64,000 nucleotides of DNA from Emergomyces orientalis (GCA_002110485.1 MOWL01000008.1:62001-126000); one strand, 5' to 3'; shown: positions 23,248 to 37,045, counted from the first letter of the stretch. Notes: generated by a model not told the origin, from the sequence alone. A program made the numbers and translations.

Positions 23248-26001
23248 TTAGTCCTCTGTCAGGTCTCCATATTCCCACATGCCCTTTCGCCCCTCTTTAG
23301 CCTCGTCTTGTAGTTTTTCTAGATGCGCAAGCGTTTCTGTCGCAGACCGTTCCCACGCCTTGAGCTTCCGTGGGACCATCGCGAGACCCTCACGGATCAC
23401 GTCAGCATTGATGCTTTCCTCGAGGCTCTTCGATTCGGATGGGTCGAGGAGAGTAACGTGATATGTACCATCGGGTCCTGTGTAGTCGACATTCGCGACT
23501 AATTGGCGATCAAATGTCCTTTCACCAAGGTATCCCACGGCATCGCGGAGGTATTCGGGAGAAACGGGGAATTGCAAGAAGGAGAGGACCGCATCTGAGG
23601 CTTGAGGTCGAACTTTCTGCACAGAGAACTGTGGCTGCGAAAGCGGGCGGAGGCGTGTCCATTGTACGGTTTCGGAATTGCCGTAGTCGATGTACAAAAC
23701 GTCAGCCTTTTTCGCTTCCCGATCGTTTCTCCGGATCTTCGCGCGGTACCACTCGTTGTCCTCTGTAAACCTGGCGGCGACCAGATCTCCCGCCTTGGGA
23801 GGGCCGCTCAGAGGGGTGTCATTGGCTTTGTTGAGGTGGAAAGATCGGAAGGCGCTCATCATCTCGGTGAGGGCTGTGGTGCCGGCGCCAATTTGCTGTA
23901 TCTTTAACTTTCCATTTTCGTCGATGTTCGTGACCATCACATCACGGTAGTCCTTCTTTCGCTGGGGAGCATCTGCTCCAGCATCTGCGCCATTGCTTCC
24001 GCTCGGGGCAACAGCCTCCTCCTCATCAAGGTCCTTGCTTGGATCCCAATCATGCCACAAGCCCTTTCGTGCCTCTTTGGCTTTCTTTTCGGCTGCAAAC
24101 AGCTCCATAGCATGGCCTCCTTGTTCAGCGGAGTAGGCATGGACAGTAGCAAGGCCTTCTTCAACGAGAATCTTGGCAAAGCTTTCTCTGTTGATATAAA
24201 GGCTGCCGATGAAGCCTCCAACCTTGTCAATTGTCTCGACGTCAATTTCAACGTCACGTTGCATACATCTTCGATAGGCAAAGTCATGGGCTTCTTGCCC
24301 GAAGGGTTCTCCACCTTCCCCCGGGTTTCTCGCAGATCTGGGCGCGCGGATACCGGCAAGGACCAGGGTGAGCTTAGCACTGTCTTTAGGAAGCAGAATG
24401 GTGAATCGGGAACCGGATTTTACGAAATCAACGACACCAGGCACCTTTCTTTGCCGTTGGAGCACAGAGGCCTGAATCTTAGCCTTTTGAACACTTTCGG
24501 AGTAGTCCTGAAGCACTCTAGCCGTTGGGGGCTTAGAAGACCACATTCCCTTTCCCTCCTTCTGAGCTGCTTCTTCTGCTTGTAGTAGAGCGTCGTATTC
24601 GGGAGACCGGTCGTCGTCATCCCGACGATGGCGGATGACAGAAGCGTAGCCAGCTTGTACAAGAGCCAATGCGATGTTTGTATTTCCAGACATGACCGTA
24701 CCAACCTCGCGTTCCTCGTAACCTTCCGATGCGGGTCTCTTTCCATCAATCTTTACTTTGACGTGTTTGCCAATGAGCTTCCTTCGCATAAATTCCTTGG
24801 CCTCCGCAACGAAGGGCGCCTGTTTAGGGTCGGACGGCTTTGGTTGTCTGACACTGCTGAGGCTTATCCTCTTCTCATCCTTTCCGGACTTTGTTCGCAC
24901 GAAAATCGTGTCTGCACTAAACACTCGACTCACAATATAGTCCGCTTGGGTAGCACCAGCGCCAGGCTTGGGCGCAGTATGGCTCATAAACAATCCTTTC
25001 CGAGCTTCTTTCGCAGCGTTTTCGGCCTGTCGTAGAATAGCCATGTCCTTTCCGATCATAGTGGAGTGGTGATCCGAGCATCTGGCCAGGCCAGCGTCGA
25101 GAATGAACTTAGCAATATTGCCATTGGGGTGGAGGACGCTAGCAACGAGTTGATTTTGCGGCGTCACACCAAGCAGCAAGATCTTAACCTTCCTCTGAAG
25201 CAGTCGGAGTTCCACGAACTGCTGAGCCTGTTCTCCAAGTGGTTCACCTGGTTGCTCTGTGCCATCTGCGTTCGTCCGTTTCGTTGATGGAGCGCGGATA
25301 CCTGCAACGACAACCAAGGTTTGAATATGTTTATGTGGGGCGATAAGTAACCGGACCAGCAGGCGGTCACCGCTAAGTACTCTTTCCACAACTGCTTCAA
25401 TAGGATTTCCCTTCTCACTCTCAATCAGTGCCTTTGGATCTGGTACTTCATAAGCGGTCTCAAGGTCACCGCTAGTTGGCGCCCAGACGCCCTTTGAATC
25501 CGTCCGGGCACGGTTTTCAAGATCCCGCAGCTTGTCCAGCAGTGCCACAGTATCTTCAGATTCTTCTCGCTTGCCTGCATCCTCACGCACTTTGACCCAT
25601 CCTTCCGCCACGCAGAGCTCGGGCAGTTCCTGGTTATTAGGAAGTTTCACGACGCCGTATTCTCGTTTTGTGGTGGGAATGGAGTAGAGCACTTGGAACT
25701 TAATGACCTTGCCGACAAGTAGTTCACGCAGGAATTCTCGAGATTGGAAGGCAAATGGCTGTAGGGTGGGGTAAAATTAGAAGTTAGCGGGGAACTGACA
25801 CATTGCAGGGGGTATAAAGAGCCTCAATGGCAAGGAGACCGGGCTGAATGATAAACTTACCTCGTCACCCTCTCTACGTAACCGCGGAGCAGATACATAG
25901 GCCAAGCTCAAAGTCCGTTCCTGGCTGCGGTTGGTGACATGTGTCAGGACGAGGGTGTCACCAGACAGAATGGTCTTGACGCGGGCTTCCAGTAGAGGCA
26001 T
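23248..26001 (-). CDS. SND1: Tudor-SN (staphylococcal nuclease-like, SND1)
   Basis: Two exons, 26001-25861 and 25758-23248, encode 883 residues. The 102-nt intron (GTAAGT...ACAG, phase 0) falls in REGDE-PFAFQSREFL, a junction inside the first nuclease repeat. The start is ATG 26001 (MPLLEARVKTILSGDTLVL); the frame upstream has only GTG. Four staphylococcal-nuclease-like repeats occupy roughly residues 1-640. A Tudor domain lies at about 700-755 (AGDLVAARFTEDNEWYRAKI, YIDYGNSE), and a final partial nuclease repeat extends to EYGDLTED. This architecture is that of SND1/Tudor-SN, which acts in RNA silencing, splicing and stress-granule biology in other eukaryotes. Whether the nuclease repeats are catalytic here cannot be told by eye. 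Yeasts such as S. cerevisiae lack this gene, so presence supports a filamentous fungus. Confidence 0.93.
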
Positions 26002-28266
26002 AGTGAAGGTCAACGATTGAATAAACGATAACGGGACGAGGGGCACAGGTACCGAACAGGTATATATGTATATAAGAGTGAATAGTATGGAAGCGGAATG
26101 AATAGATATGGCGAGATGTGGGAGAGAGTGTTGTAATCCTTGGATTCTTGTGTGGTTGTGCTGGCCAGCTTGACATTATTCGAAGGTTACATATTTGTGG
26201 GGTTAAGAGGCCCTAAAACTCGCAGCTTCGCAAGGTTCAGCCACAACTAGGGATCCAGAACCAGCGGTCCAGGGATCTGTCTTGCTGTATATAGATTATA
26301 CTATTGAAGGGGGAGGAAAAAATAGTAAATAATGTACAAACGGTAAACCATCAGTTGCAAGGAATAAGTGATAAAATTTTGCAATAAATCGGTGTTTAGA
26401 GAAAACTTATATTTAAAATCGGAATCCCCAGCTACATTGTTCTGTTAGAACATCGAAAACACGCTGATCCGTAGTTAGTAATATTCTGATACTTCCAATA
26501 ATGAAAATAGTCAGTGTAGAGACTGAATTCATTGCTCTCCACAACCAGATCCAGCTAGCTCAGTGTTGTTTTGGAGGAACTAAAAAAAAAGGGCAAGATA
26601 AGAAGCGATGTAATGGGACATTCTTTAACATGTACTCCGTAGCGAAAAATGAAACGAGAGCAACCAGTTAATGTGAAGTTTCACCAGCTTTTAGAATGGT
26701 CTCCAGAAGGCGTGTCTATGTTAGACTCCACAAATATTGCGTGCCACATTTGAATCAACATTTTTGTAGCATAAGTAGGCAATGATGCGAGCTCCTGACC
26801 GACAATTCAATCCTAACATCAGTAAGAGTTGACTATATTGAATGGGAGGTTCGAAGGGGATCGAGTTTGCCTGAATACATCAATTAAGTGTTTGATTAGC
26901 TTCTGATGTGATCGGACTTTTCCCTCAAAAATTACCAGATAGCATCTTAGGATCCTAAAGACATCAGGGACATAAGAAATGAATTGATATGCAGCTTCAG
27001 ATCAGTTTAAATAAATATAGAAGATGATGTAACAAAATACAAACAAAGCTGGCCAAAGCATAAAACAAATGGCGATGGCAAGCATTGAAAGCTGAAATTC
27101 GGGTGGCTTTTTCGCTTTTCAGGTCATCAACGCAACGGCTGGAATCGGCTAGAAGGAAGCCAGTGGCTGCATAATAATAACTTCTAATTCATTAAAAGGA
27201 TGCCTTTGGAGATTGGAGCAGCTAGAGGGACGAAGGTGAAGTGCATGCGTGTATGTACTGTAACTACAGACACACACAAGGGCTATGACCCAGGTCTGGA
27301 GAAAAGGAGTTGGCCCCGGCTCTCCGAGTTCATATTCCGCCCTAGTGGTTCAATGTTTGAGGGCTTTGATTCTTTGTTAACTTGGCTTGTATTCTGACAG
27401 CCATTCGGCTGACAGTTGTCACAACAGAAACGGAGAAATGATGTAAAATATTAATAATTTTGTCTTGGAGCTTCTGCAAATCAAAACCTAAAAAATGTTT
27501 CTGGCCATAGTTGATCAGCGTCTGTTACTTGAATTGGATCATCGGAAGAAAGTAAATGACACAGCAATCTTGAGACTGATTTCCGTGGCCAGTATTCCGT
27601 AGGGAGGCCAGGGAAATAATTTAACGAATTCAAATGATAGTTAACCCTGTTGATACTGATTGCACATTTGGGTTTGGTTGCAGCAACGATACTAGATGTA
27701 ACTTAGGGCTTGGTAGGTCACATGCTCCTCTGCTCCTGCGCCATATTTCAACTGCAGAATCCAACTGCCCGCTCTACATCGTCGAGATTAAATGCAATGA
27801 ATCAATGCGGTGGTGTGTCTGTATCTACAAAGGACAGGAGGGCCCTGAGATTGCCCATGATATGATGCCTCGCAATGTTAACTACCAAGGGGTTGAAGAA
27901 CTTAAAGCTTAAAGCACTCTATTTGTTCAACTGAAATCTGAGTTTGATAATGTCATTTCAGTAGCTCGAGGGGCGCGAGGGGGACGTTTATTTGCAAATT
28001 CTATTTCACCAGAACCTCTGATAATGGCACGCCCATGAGACAGACGAGGTATATAGACAGGCTGAGTAGAGGTAACATTCTCATGAGGAAGTTCATTCTG
28101 CGATCAAATTTTCTTGCCCCTATTTCTTTTAACTAAATTCTCTGTCGATCCTGTCACCAAGACATTCTGCAGTATCTTTAATGACACGAGATGATGCTTT
28201 TGGTATTCACAGGCCTAAGGACATAACCTGATCTGGACATTATTTCCCCGTTGAGATGCTGCCCCC
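26002..28266. other. Gene-poor interval
   Basis: This 2.3-kb stretch separates the Tudor-SN 5' end from the DUF2855 3' end. It is AT-rich with a GTACTCCGTA palindrome at 26632-26641. The longest open frames (65-92 codons near 27200 and 27634) have no family resemblance. It could hold decayed sequence or non-coding RNA, but nothing specific is supported. Confidence 0.55.
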
Positions 28267-29544
28267 TTAGATTTTGAACACCAAACCAGTTTCCGGCCCA
28301 ACGCCACCGGCACACAGCCTATCCCACCCTTTGGCTACAGCATCCATACCTTGACCAACTTCCACCTTCAATCCGGGCACCGCCCCGGCATCGACAAATT
28401 CGCCCCAGCTCTTTAAGAACTCCTCTTCAAATTTCTTCTTGCCTACTCTCTTCGCCGCCTCCGCAAAAATGTCGGACGCGTTTACTTGAATCCTCCCAAG
28501 AGCCATATTTCCCATTATGTCTTCTTGTAGCTGTTTTGGGGTAGTTTTCTTTGGCTCTGAGCCGATACCGATGGGGAGAACGGTTCTAACCAATGGTTTC
28601 AACGACGTAACCAAAGCCCTGAAGACTGAACCAGAAGTCCCAAAATCGCACACAATCACTTTGGTGTCTGTATCCAGGGTGCCGCTAATGGCATCTGGGG
28701 TTGCTTCGGACCCAATATCGTCATATAAACACACTGCGTCATAGAACCCGGTAGCTTCCACGAATGCCTTGGACGTCTGACTTGTGACAGCGATAACCTT
28801 CCGCGGCTGCGATCCTGCTGGCCGCGCAAACTTCAGCTGACGAGCGAATGTCACCGCATTCTTCCCAGATGCTGCTAGGATAATTACCACGGCATCTGTC
28901 ATGTTCGCCTGTTCCATTGTCCAAGGCGGAAGAGGGGAAGGGCCTAAATTTAATGTCGATGGTGGCGCTAAATGGGCCTCGTCCCATGCGAAAACATAGC
29001 GGTTAAGCCTATGCGATACTGAGCAAGGAATCCTCAGCAAGGCATCCCGGCCCAGGAGTTCATCCGACAAGAGGGACGCCTGGGTTGGTGGGAAAGTGAG
29101 GTACTCGTTGTACACTGGGAATTGCTTCGCCCTGGCAGGGCTGATTTCATGAAATTGGCCGGCGACGCTGGTAGACGGTGATAGTGCCAGGTCGACAGGT
29201 AGAGTTCCGATGGGTAGATAGCCGTAGACAAGGCTGCCAATTGGGAGATCGTTGCGGTTGCTCTCTTCCACAAATCCAAATCCCCATGCTGATATACGGC
29301 CATATTTTTCCGCGTCTTGGAATTGCTCAGGAGTTGAGGGAGGTAAAGGGTGGACGTCCCACCAACCAAAAAACTTCCCCACCTTTGCGTAGGTTATATT
29401 GTTTACTGTGAGAGAAAATATGTATGTTTTTACGCGGACTGATAATGCGGATAGAGGTGGGAGTGGTTCTGCATCAGGGAGGGGAACGATGTGTTGTTGG
29501 GTGAAGTCCTCCTTGCAAAGGACCTGAATCGTTGGAGGAGACAT
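28267..29544 (-). CDS. DUF2855 family protein
   Basis: A single exon encodes 425 residues from ATG 29544 to TAA 28267. Recognisable features of the DUF2855 family are the N-terminal beta-rich region with VKTYIFSLTVNNITYAKVG, the WGFGFVEES and GYLPIG segments, and a Rossmann-like second half (VVIILAASGKNAVTFARQLK; VIAVTSQTSKAFVEATGFYD; KVIVCDFGTSGSV). The family looks like a distant relative of medium-chain dehydrogenase/reductases, but no reaction is established. No signal peptide is visible and a cytosolic protein is likely. The nearest upstream gene is the Zn2Cys6 regulator, 1.7 kb away on the same strand. A regulatory link between the two is only a possibility. Confidence 0.88.
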   Translation of the reverse strand: MSPPTIQVLCKEDFTQQHIVPLPDAEPLPPLSALSVRVKTYIFSLTVNNITYAKVGKFFGWWDVHPLPPSTPEQFQDAEKYGRISAWGFGFVEESNRNDLPIGSLVYGYLPIGTLPVDLALSPSTSVAGQFHEISPARAKQFPVYNEYLTFPPTQASLLSDELLGRDALLRIPCSVSHRLNRYVFAWDEAHLAPPSTLNLGPSPLPPWTMEQANMTDAVVIILAASGKNAVTFARQLKFARPAGSQPRKVIAVTSQTSKAFVEATGFYDAVCLYDDIGSEATPDAISGTLDTDTKVIVCDFGTSGSVFRALVTSLKPLVRTVLPIGIGSEPKKTTPKQLQEDIMGNMALGRIQVNASDIFAEAAKRVGKKKFEEEFLKSWGEFVDAGAVPGLKVEVGQGMDAVAKGWDRLCAGGVGPETGLVFKI

Positions 29545-31249
29545 GTTTGCAAATATACTAGTAGGGTTGGCGTATTCAGGAATCTATGCGTCGTGAAAGT
29601 GTTTAATATAAAAAGATGAGTTGTTTATTCGGACACTCAGCTTGTTGCCATCCGCCATGGACGCTGCGATCAGCTTACAAATTCCAGGCTTCCACTGAAA
29701 ATGCGCTAAGAAAGCGGGGAAGAATATTAATAAAGCTTTTGTAGGATCCAGCGGGGTGTGGGTATTGTTGTCCTCAATTGGAGCAAGTTCTCGGCGCCCT
29801 GAGCATGATTTTCAATCTCTAGCTCTAGACAATAAAGCTTACCTCCAGAAAAACTCGGAATTCATCCATGGATGTCCTTAACAACCTTTGTGGGAAGCAG
29901 TTTGTCCCCATTAGGATTAACCTTTCGGGCTCTATACAGCAGTGGCAGGGGTTACATTGAGAGAAATCAGCGCGTAATCCCTGCTGGTGAGAAAGATTGT
30001 GTACATCCCTCTAACTAATCCCAATTCACCTTTAAGTCTGATCTCCGTACTCTGTACACTCCGTTACAACAATCTAACAGGCCAAGCTCTTCAATCCAAG
30101 CGCTTCAAAACATCTTTTCCCGTTAAACTGTGGTTTTATCATAGTAAAAGAAATTACGTAAGGTTCGCTTTGAGGGCAGAGTGTCAGCCATTTCATTCCC
30201 AGTACAAAAGCTTGTTGGTGGGAAATTTTATTGTACTGTACCTCGCTGTCATGATTTCAGGGAGCCAAATCTGGGCGGTGGCTGGGCATGTAGGTCGACC
30301 TCCTTATCATTAGAATCACGAAGCTTCGGATTAGTGGACGATGAGATTCTCTGGCCAGCTTCGAATAACGCCTTGAGGTAGCTTTTTGGTCTGAGGGAGG
30401 AATGAGTGCCGCCGATATTTTATGCCGATTCTTGGAATAATTGAACAGTTTTATCTTTAAATCCATTCGTTCAGATGGCTTTCTCGGCTGCTGCTACGCA
30501 TTGCCGTTATTAGCATCGTAGTTTGGATGGAAAGATAAATGTTCCCATCTTCAATCATTTAAATACATGTCATCCAGCACATAATATAACGAATCCGATG
30601 CGGAGAGTAGGAAATCTGCATCAATGGGGTTCTGGGAAGCCACCTACAAAACCATTGTGATTTGTGGCTCAAATCGTGAAAACCCTGATAATTCACGAAC
30701 ATAAAAGCCGACCAGGAATGCCGGTAACAGGATAGTGGCTAGGAATTTTTGATATGAAAATAGTTAAGTAAAAGCGCCTGTGTATCAAGATTTGTCAAAA
30801 CCGTTTTGAATAGGGCTCAAGAAAGAAGTAAATGCACGACAGAGGCCACCAAGCAAAAGAAAAAACCCCTTTGACATATGCGCCAAACACCACCATGCAC
30901 CACAAACACCACCGCTCATCTCCTCCATCAAAATGGTCCTTGACGTAATACGTCTCCAAAGAACGGTACGTATACCGGAAATTGTAACGTCCAACTCTCA
31001 CAACTAAGAGCCCAAAAGACATATTGCTCATTTCCAACGGGTGCATTTTAGCCATTCCCGCCTCATATAGGCCATGGTTGAATAATCAGCATACAAGGAA
31101 ACAAGTTGTGGCGAAATGACTTTCCAGTTAATGAGGTGACTTGTCACCAGGAAATAACCCCGAAGCAAGAGGCGGCCGGTGAGGAAATGCTCAACTTTAT
31201 ATTATGGCCCGGAGCGCTGAACTTAGATTCCCAGTGCAAGGGACAGTTC
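29545..31249. other. Intergenic between DUF2855 and Zn2Cys6 genes
   Basis: A 1.7-kb spacer between two minus-strand genes. It holds the DUF2855 promoter and a CTCCGTACTCTGTACACTCC motif near 30043. Open frames of 60-108 codons here show no recognisable domain. Confidence 0.55.
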
Positions 31250-33911
31250 TCACTGATCGAAATGATGAGTCTGGTCAAGCGGGAGCGCGTATGGATGGAA
31301 AATATCTGGTTGTGTAAACTGATGGTATGGTGTCGCGGAAACTGGAGGATTAGGAACACGCAAGTTTTGAGGGGGGTTGTGAGGTTCAGTGGATAGATGC
31401 TGTTCTCCATGGGTCGGTGTATGAGCACTGCCCCTGTGGCCAGTTTCAGGGTTCCCAAATTCGCCTAAAACTGATATTCGCGACGGAGAGCCGGCCTTTG
31501 TATGCGGAGAAAAGAAAAGGGAATGTTCAAATCGAGAGTCTAGATATGCCACTATTTGTTTAAGCCGGCGCGAGTCAAGGTCGCAAATGTTGATGATTTT
31601 CTTAAGTATTTTGCGGACCTTTTGAGCGACCAGGTATGTTTGTTCTAGCTCTAGGAGGGTCTGCACGCAGATGGCTAAGTAGGTGTATTCGTCGGTTACG
31701 TCGGTAGTTTTTAGCCTTTCTGCAATGTCCGAGATGAATATGGTGCAAGCCATTTCTATGATGTGGAGGGCTATACCACTCAGGGTAGTTGCATTGTGAT
31801 GATAAGCCCGATAGTCTGCCAGGTGGTTCGCGATTTTGATGGCATGGTGCACACAGATATTTCGAAATTTGTCCGCAGTCTCTACCTTTCGCGTGTCGGC
31901 TTTTCCAAACCCAGCCAGTGGACGATATAGGATAATGATTGCTGCACAATATTGCATACTAGGAAGCAAGATGGAGGAATGTTAGCTCAGCATTGTTGTT
32001 TCCAGTTTGGGTGACATCAGGGTATGCATACTGCATGACTGCAACCGAAGGAAGTCCGTTTTTTCTATAATATAGTTGAGGTACCAAACGGTTGTACCAT
32101 TGGTGAAGCTGGTCACCTAAACTATTGATATGCGCCATCGTGGGTTGATTCCTATTTCTGTAGCAAAACTAGTTAATGGCCATTTTGTATATCATTGAAG
32201 ATGGCCAGACGTACAAAGTCTCGCAGATGAGGCCCACCAGCTCCAGGAGAGAGGCCCAGGAGCCAGCTAGGAGAACATGCAATGGTAAAGAGGTATTGTC
32301 CCTCGACAGTCGAGGGACAGTCACGTTTTCATCGAGCTTCAAGAAAAAAGAGCGCCCAAGATACAACCCCCAAAGCCTACATATACGATGCTAGGCATTA
32401 GTAAATAAGATCCGGAAGATCGAGATTGCAGGATCAAATGCATACCTATCAAAAACAAAACAACCCCAGAAAGTAATCTGGCGCGCTTCCATGTCCATTT
32501 GTGGCATATTCTCATTTGAAGAGTCACGATGGAGACCCATCTCGATTGCAAGACGACAAGCAGTGTTTGTTAGTGCCAAACCCGTCATATCATTAGAAAA
32601 AGCACAGTATATAACTGATAGTAATAGCAATGATTGTATAGTCGTTATCCCGGGATGTTTTCTTTCCTCCTCAAGTAATCTTGAGGCTTCAGCAAACAGG
32701 CATTGGTATTCTTCTATGCGTGGAGGCTGCTTGCCTTTGTAGGCCTTATCAGGCGGCAGAACTAAGGCACGTATTTCCGGTCGAGGTGATATTCTTGCCG
32801 CACATGCCATAATGCAATAGAGTAAAGCTTTACTGTAGAAGTTCGTTTTGCCTGCAGCCATATCGCCGACGAAAGCTTCTTGATGGAATACCTGTAGCTC
32901 TGTATGTTGGTACTTCCAGTAGAGGTCCAGCAAATAATTCTGGGTCTCCATATCGACTTCAAAACGGCCGCCGTAAGGTGGGCCTGCTGCCCGCGCTCCC
33001 CAGGCCCCAAGAGTTGACCAGGGCTCTCCATCCTCATTTTCTTTTACAGTTAGGTGTAAACTTGAGGTTGGACCACCATATTTTATTTTGCCGTCCAGAT
33101 GATATCTACCATCACAGAGACAAGCAATAACATTCTCAGGATACGTCTTAGTGAGTGGCGATGGATGATAACTGGGAAATTGATTGAGCTCATATAGAGT
33201 CATAATCTCGCGCGCCTGTATGCTGCGGTGGAATTCACTTTCACGAAGAGACTTCTCAAGCTCTTCGATTCGGTTGTGTAGTTCCCGGATGTACCGCTTA
33301 GAAGATGGTCTATAGGTCAAATGTCACTCGATTGTACAGAAACCATGTATCAGCGAGCGAGCAAACCTTTTGCGTTCATCAACCTCAGGTCCTGGGCATG
33401 GTATCCCGAGCCTTTTGCACTTTTTGCAACCGCCATCTTCTGGTTGGCACTATCGTAGGAAGATACAGTTAGCAGGAATTTCCATTTTCACCCCCAATAA
33501 AAATTGTAAATGTCGCCCAATATATTCTAACATGGTTTTGCACCAGACCTTGATTTTTTTTGCTCGGCAATTTAAACAGGCCAGCGTGAGAACAGAGCCT
33601 GGCTTCGTAACTGTTTGGCTAGGTTCTGTTTCTTGGCTGTCTTGCAACTGGAGGGGACCATGGCGTTCAATTTCAGGCCAAGCTCTCCGTAGCATATCGG
33701 GTTGAAAAGGTTGGGGCCGAAAAAGCGGTGATGTTGCTGACGGCGGTGGTGTCGGCTGTACTTGCTGGTCTGGCGGCGGCTGCGAGCGAGTTGCTTCTCC
33801 ATCTTCCCATTTAAGGTTCTCATCATTACTTTGCATCAACGCCGGCGGGGCGGAGTCGACCCCCGACATCAACGGCGTGTACACTGGGAAGTAAAAGTTG
33901 GAGTGCTCCAT
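31250..33911 (-). CDS. Zn2Cys6 transcription factor with fungal-specific TF domain
   Basis: Six exons, 33911-33549, 33449-33367, 33309-32446, 32376-32215, 32157-32032 and 31958-31250, encode 768 residues. All junctions keep frame. The binuclear zinc cluster is split by intron 1. After joining, cysteines fall at 112, 115, 122, 129, 132 and 139 (C-x2-C-x6-C-x6-C-x2-C-x6-C), the canonical spacing. A coiled-coil dimerisation stretch follows (YIRELHNRIEELEKSLRES). The fungal TF domain includes AIEMGLHRDSS, the FDR-LWGLYLGR junction and MHMQYCAAIIILYRPL. The start is ATG 33911; the earlier in-frame triplet is TTG. Such proteins regulate metabolic genes by binding CGG half-sites. The target pathway is unknown; no gene cluster is evident beside it. 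Confidence 0.92.
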
Positions 33912-36900
33912 CACGATCGTTGAGACATGATCTAACAACGGTTTAAAGGGTGGCCGGGGTTTGGTTGATTGGCGTTTGCTCAGAGATTAGGAGGTTGTTT
34001 ATACAGGCTGGAAGGTCGGGACTACTATCAGCGGGACATCATCGCCGGAACGACTGCATCTAAATCAACAACGAGATATGACCAGGATTCAGACGTTGGC
34101 AGGAATTGGGCCTCCAGACGCAGTGGCGGAACGACCAACAGATCGGGTGTGTGCTCGGGGCATGGATAGTTACTATCAGCCTTAAAAAGACCGTGGCGAG
34201 TCTGAAGCAGGCTGGTCCTCAAACCGCCAAATTGGTAACGTACATTTTATCAAGCAGTCTTCACTGGCTGAGTTCCTTTGAATGGGTTTATAGGTTCATG
34301 CCTCGGCAGGCGTTGGCAAATTCCTCAAAATATGTTTTTGCAAAATATTGGAATTATGGCCGCTGCCAGGGCATTTACTCTGCAAACCAGGCCAAGAAAT
34401 GTATCTCGCTATTTTGAATGCGGCATAGTGGTCATACTGCCCACTTTTTTATGCAAGGAAGTGACTAACAAATCTGCATCCCGACAAGTTCGGCTGCCTT
34501 GGTCTACGTCGCCAGATCCACTATGAATTGAACGAGATTGCCATCATTCTTGCTTCGTCGCATGGGGTTTCAAACATCCGTTCGATAATGAAAAGTTGTA
34601 GGATCGCTGAGCCTTTTCGCGTTGCTCCACTGTTCCTGAAGGAAGCGAGGGTCACTCAGTATCCATGTACTATTGTTACTGTACAGTACCTTGGCCATTC
34701 CTCATTGTTTCTCCATCCTTTTGGTGTGAATTCCCAAGGCGACCAACTACTGCGTATCTGCTGAGTACCCAAGCGGTCTGATAATTTTCGACTTTTAACT
34801 TCCTTTTGCCTTTGCCCCTCAAGCAAATATCACTGCTTTTAGGCTTCCCCGTCAAGTTTGATTTCCTTCGCCCAGAGTCGGACTGCTGAGTAAATGGAAA
34901 TCTCGGCCGTGGGCTCCCTTTCGCAATACCAAATAGGAGTTATATAGGGTGATGGATTTCGAAATCTGTTCGGGGTTCCAGATTCCGAAACTTTAACTGG
35001 CAATAGAAATGACAGTGACCAGCATACATCCAGGGAATTTGGCGATGAGATGGATCGCTTGCAAGGAGCCTAGCTCATTCCTGAACGCCACGAAAAAGGT
35101 ATCCAATTCCCGCTAGTCAATGAGATAGCAGGTTCGGACCCGCGTCTACGGATGCCCTGCACAAATGGGAGCCATATTTCAACCAACAGCCAGGGCCTCG
35201 ATCACCAACGGCCGCCGTTGAGAAGAATCACATGGTCATGCGGAGCACAAGAATGTATTTCCGATGTCGTTTTCATCGATATCCAACTGTTCCGTTGAAG
35301 TGATCGTATGTATCACCTATTATCACACCACACAATATCCGCAGAACCCGCAACCAAGCTGCCCAAACCGAATGCTCCGGAAACACCTGGGTATATTTAC
35401 AGGTCGAGGTACTTAAGCTCCCACCAGTTCAGCCCTGGAGCCAGAGGAGTGAGGGCTCCGAACACTTCAGCAGATCCGCAATATCCCAGTATTCCAGATG
35501 GTCCATCTGCTTTACACATTACAGCTACCCTTCAGGGATCCTGCTTAGGTACTCAAGCAAATCCAAGAACAGCTGCACTGAAATTAAATGGCCCCTTGTT
35601 AAATATGCATTAGCTGGATATTGTTGCAGTCACTCATGAAACACGTGGTGCTCAGCATTCGCTCTATGTAATAAACTACATGGGCATTGAAATCAGGCTC
35701 CAGTCAACCAGCAAAGGTCAACGGCAAAATCCAAAGAATACAACGGCGATCATATTTTCCCCATCGTGCTCCCATTTCAACCCATGGCAGATTTTGCCTG
35801 AAAAGAACGCCTCTCAAGATAGCTAATGAAAACGCAATTACTGCACCTGCTCGGAGAATCATGGTAACTCGCTGAAACCATGCAGATTTTTGTCTTGTTT
35901 ACACTATTGTTGTTTGGGTCTTTCCCGATGAAATTCCCATCTTTGCGATTCATATGTCAAAAGAATGACAGTACAAACCGATCTTTTTATTATATTTATT
36001 TAAATTTATCAGCATTTGCATACACATCCCTTAATTCCTCTCCAATCAGCACTAAATACCCCTCATTGCAGCTTCCAGACTCCAGGCCCATGCACAAATT
36101 ACTCAGGCGGAAGAGATGTCAATTTATTTTAGACATTTGTTGCGTGAAGAGTGCATTATTGGATAAGTAGAATACTTCCAATTAGCAATTCATCAGAGGA
36201 GAAAAAGATTACAAAATAAGACTACACAAACAACATTTGCACCCACCCAAAGGAAGACATACGAAAGCTCACCCTACATTTTTCCTTCCACCCCCTTCCC
36301 CCAGTTTGCCCTGGTCCTCCTACAATAAATATAATTAGCTTACTTATACGCAGACTCCTTTTAGAAAAATAAGCTCTGCGTACCAGACATACATACGTAC
36401 AAGTACATATTATATTATACAGCTACCATGCATGCGCCTTACATCACCCCCTTTTCGTACATTATAAATCCTACAACTATAACTACCACCATTCATGCAT
36501 GCATGCGCCTTACAAAGATGTCACCTTCAGAAACTAAGTTGCGAAAAGGGGCTAAAATGAGAGAGTTGAAATGAAATTTACTTGGGAATAGAAAGGGGGT
36601 TTCATCTTTTTTTTTTTTTCGGTTTCGCAAATGCCGCTGATTGTACTTCCTCTCCCCCTTCTCACCCCGGCCCATACAAGTACATATATACCTCATATAT
36701 GGTCATATTGGTGCACATAAATGCTTCAAATGTAATATTATCCTCTTGCCATATCTAACAAGCTACATTCAACATGGCATACCATGCAAAACCTCAAATA
36801 AATTAGACACGGAGCGCATCACAGCAAGATACAATGTTAGGCAGTCGCATTGTTTTTTAACCATATATTTATAGTTTTCCCTTTCTCACTCGTTCAATTT

Positions 36901-37045
36901 AAAAAAACAAAAATTAGGGTAAAGAAGATTTTTTTGCATTCCGAGAAGCTATAGCGCTCTTTCATCCCGCAGATAGAAATTTTTTTATATCTTCCAAATA
37001 CCATCATTCGATTTCTGCGAGGTGGTTTATCGGGGGGTTAATTTT
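33912..37045. other. 3.1-kb gene-poor interval
   Basis: This separates the Zn2Cys6 gene 5' end from the SOD 3' end. The left half is of mixed composition with open frames under 105 codons; the right half (35.9-37.0 kb) is AT-rich. A 17-bp direct repeat (CATGCATGCGCCTTACA) lies at 36427-36443 and 36498-36514. I see no gene. Confidence 0.55.
36427..36514. repeat. 17-bp direct repeat pair
   Basis: CATGCATGCGCCTTACA occurs at 36427-36443 and again at 36498-36514. The second copy is preceded by a longer GCAT run. The repeats lie about 500 bp downstream of the SOD stop, measured along the minus strand, in AT-rich DNA. Function unknown. Confidence 0.75.

Noticed and set aside
29545..31250. DUF2855 gene and Zn2Cys6 regulator as a metabolic gene cluster
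   Set aside because: Only two genes on the same strand 1.7 kb apart, with no backbone enzyme, transporter or further tailoring genes next to them.
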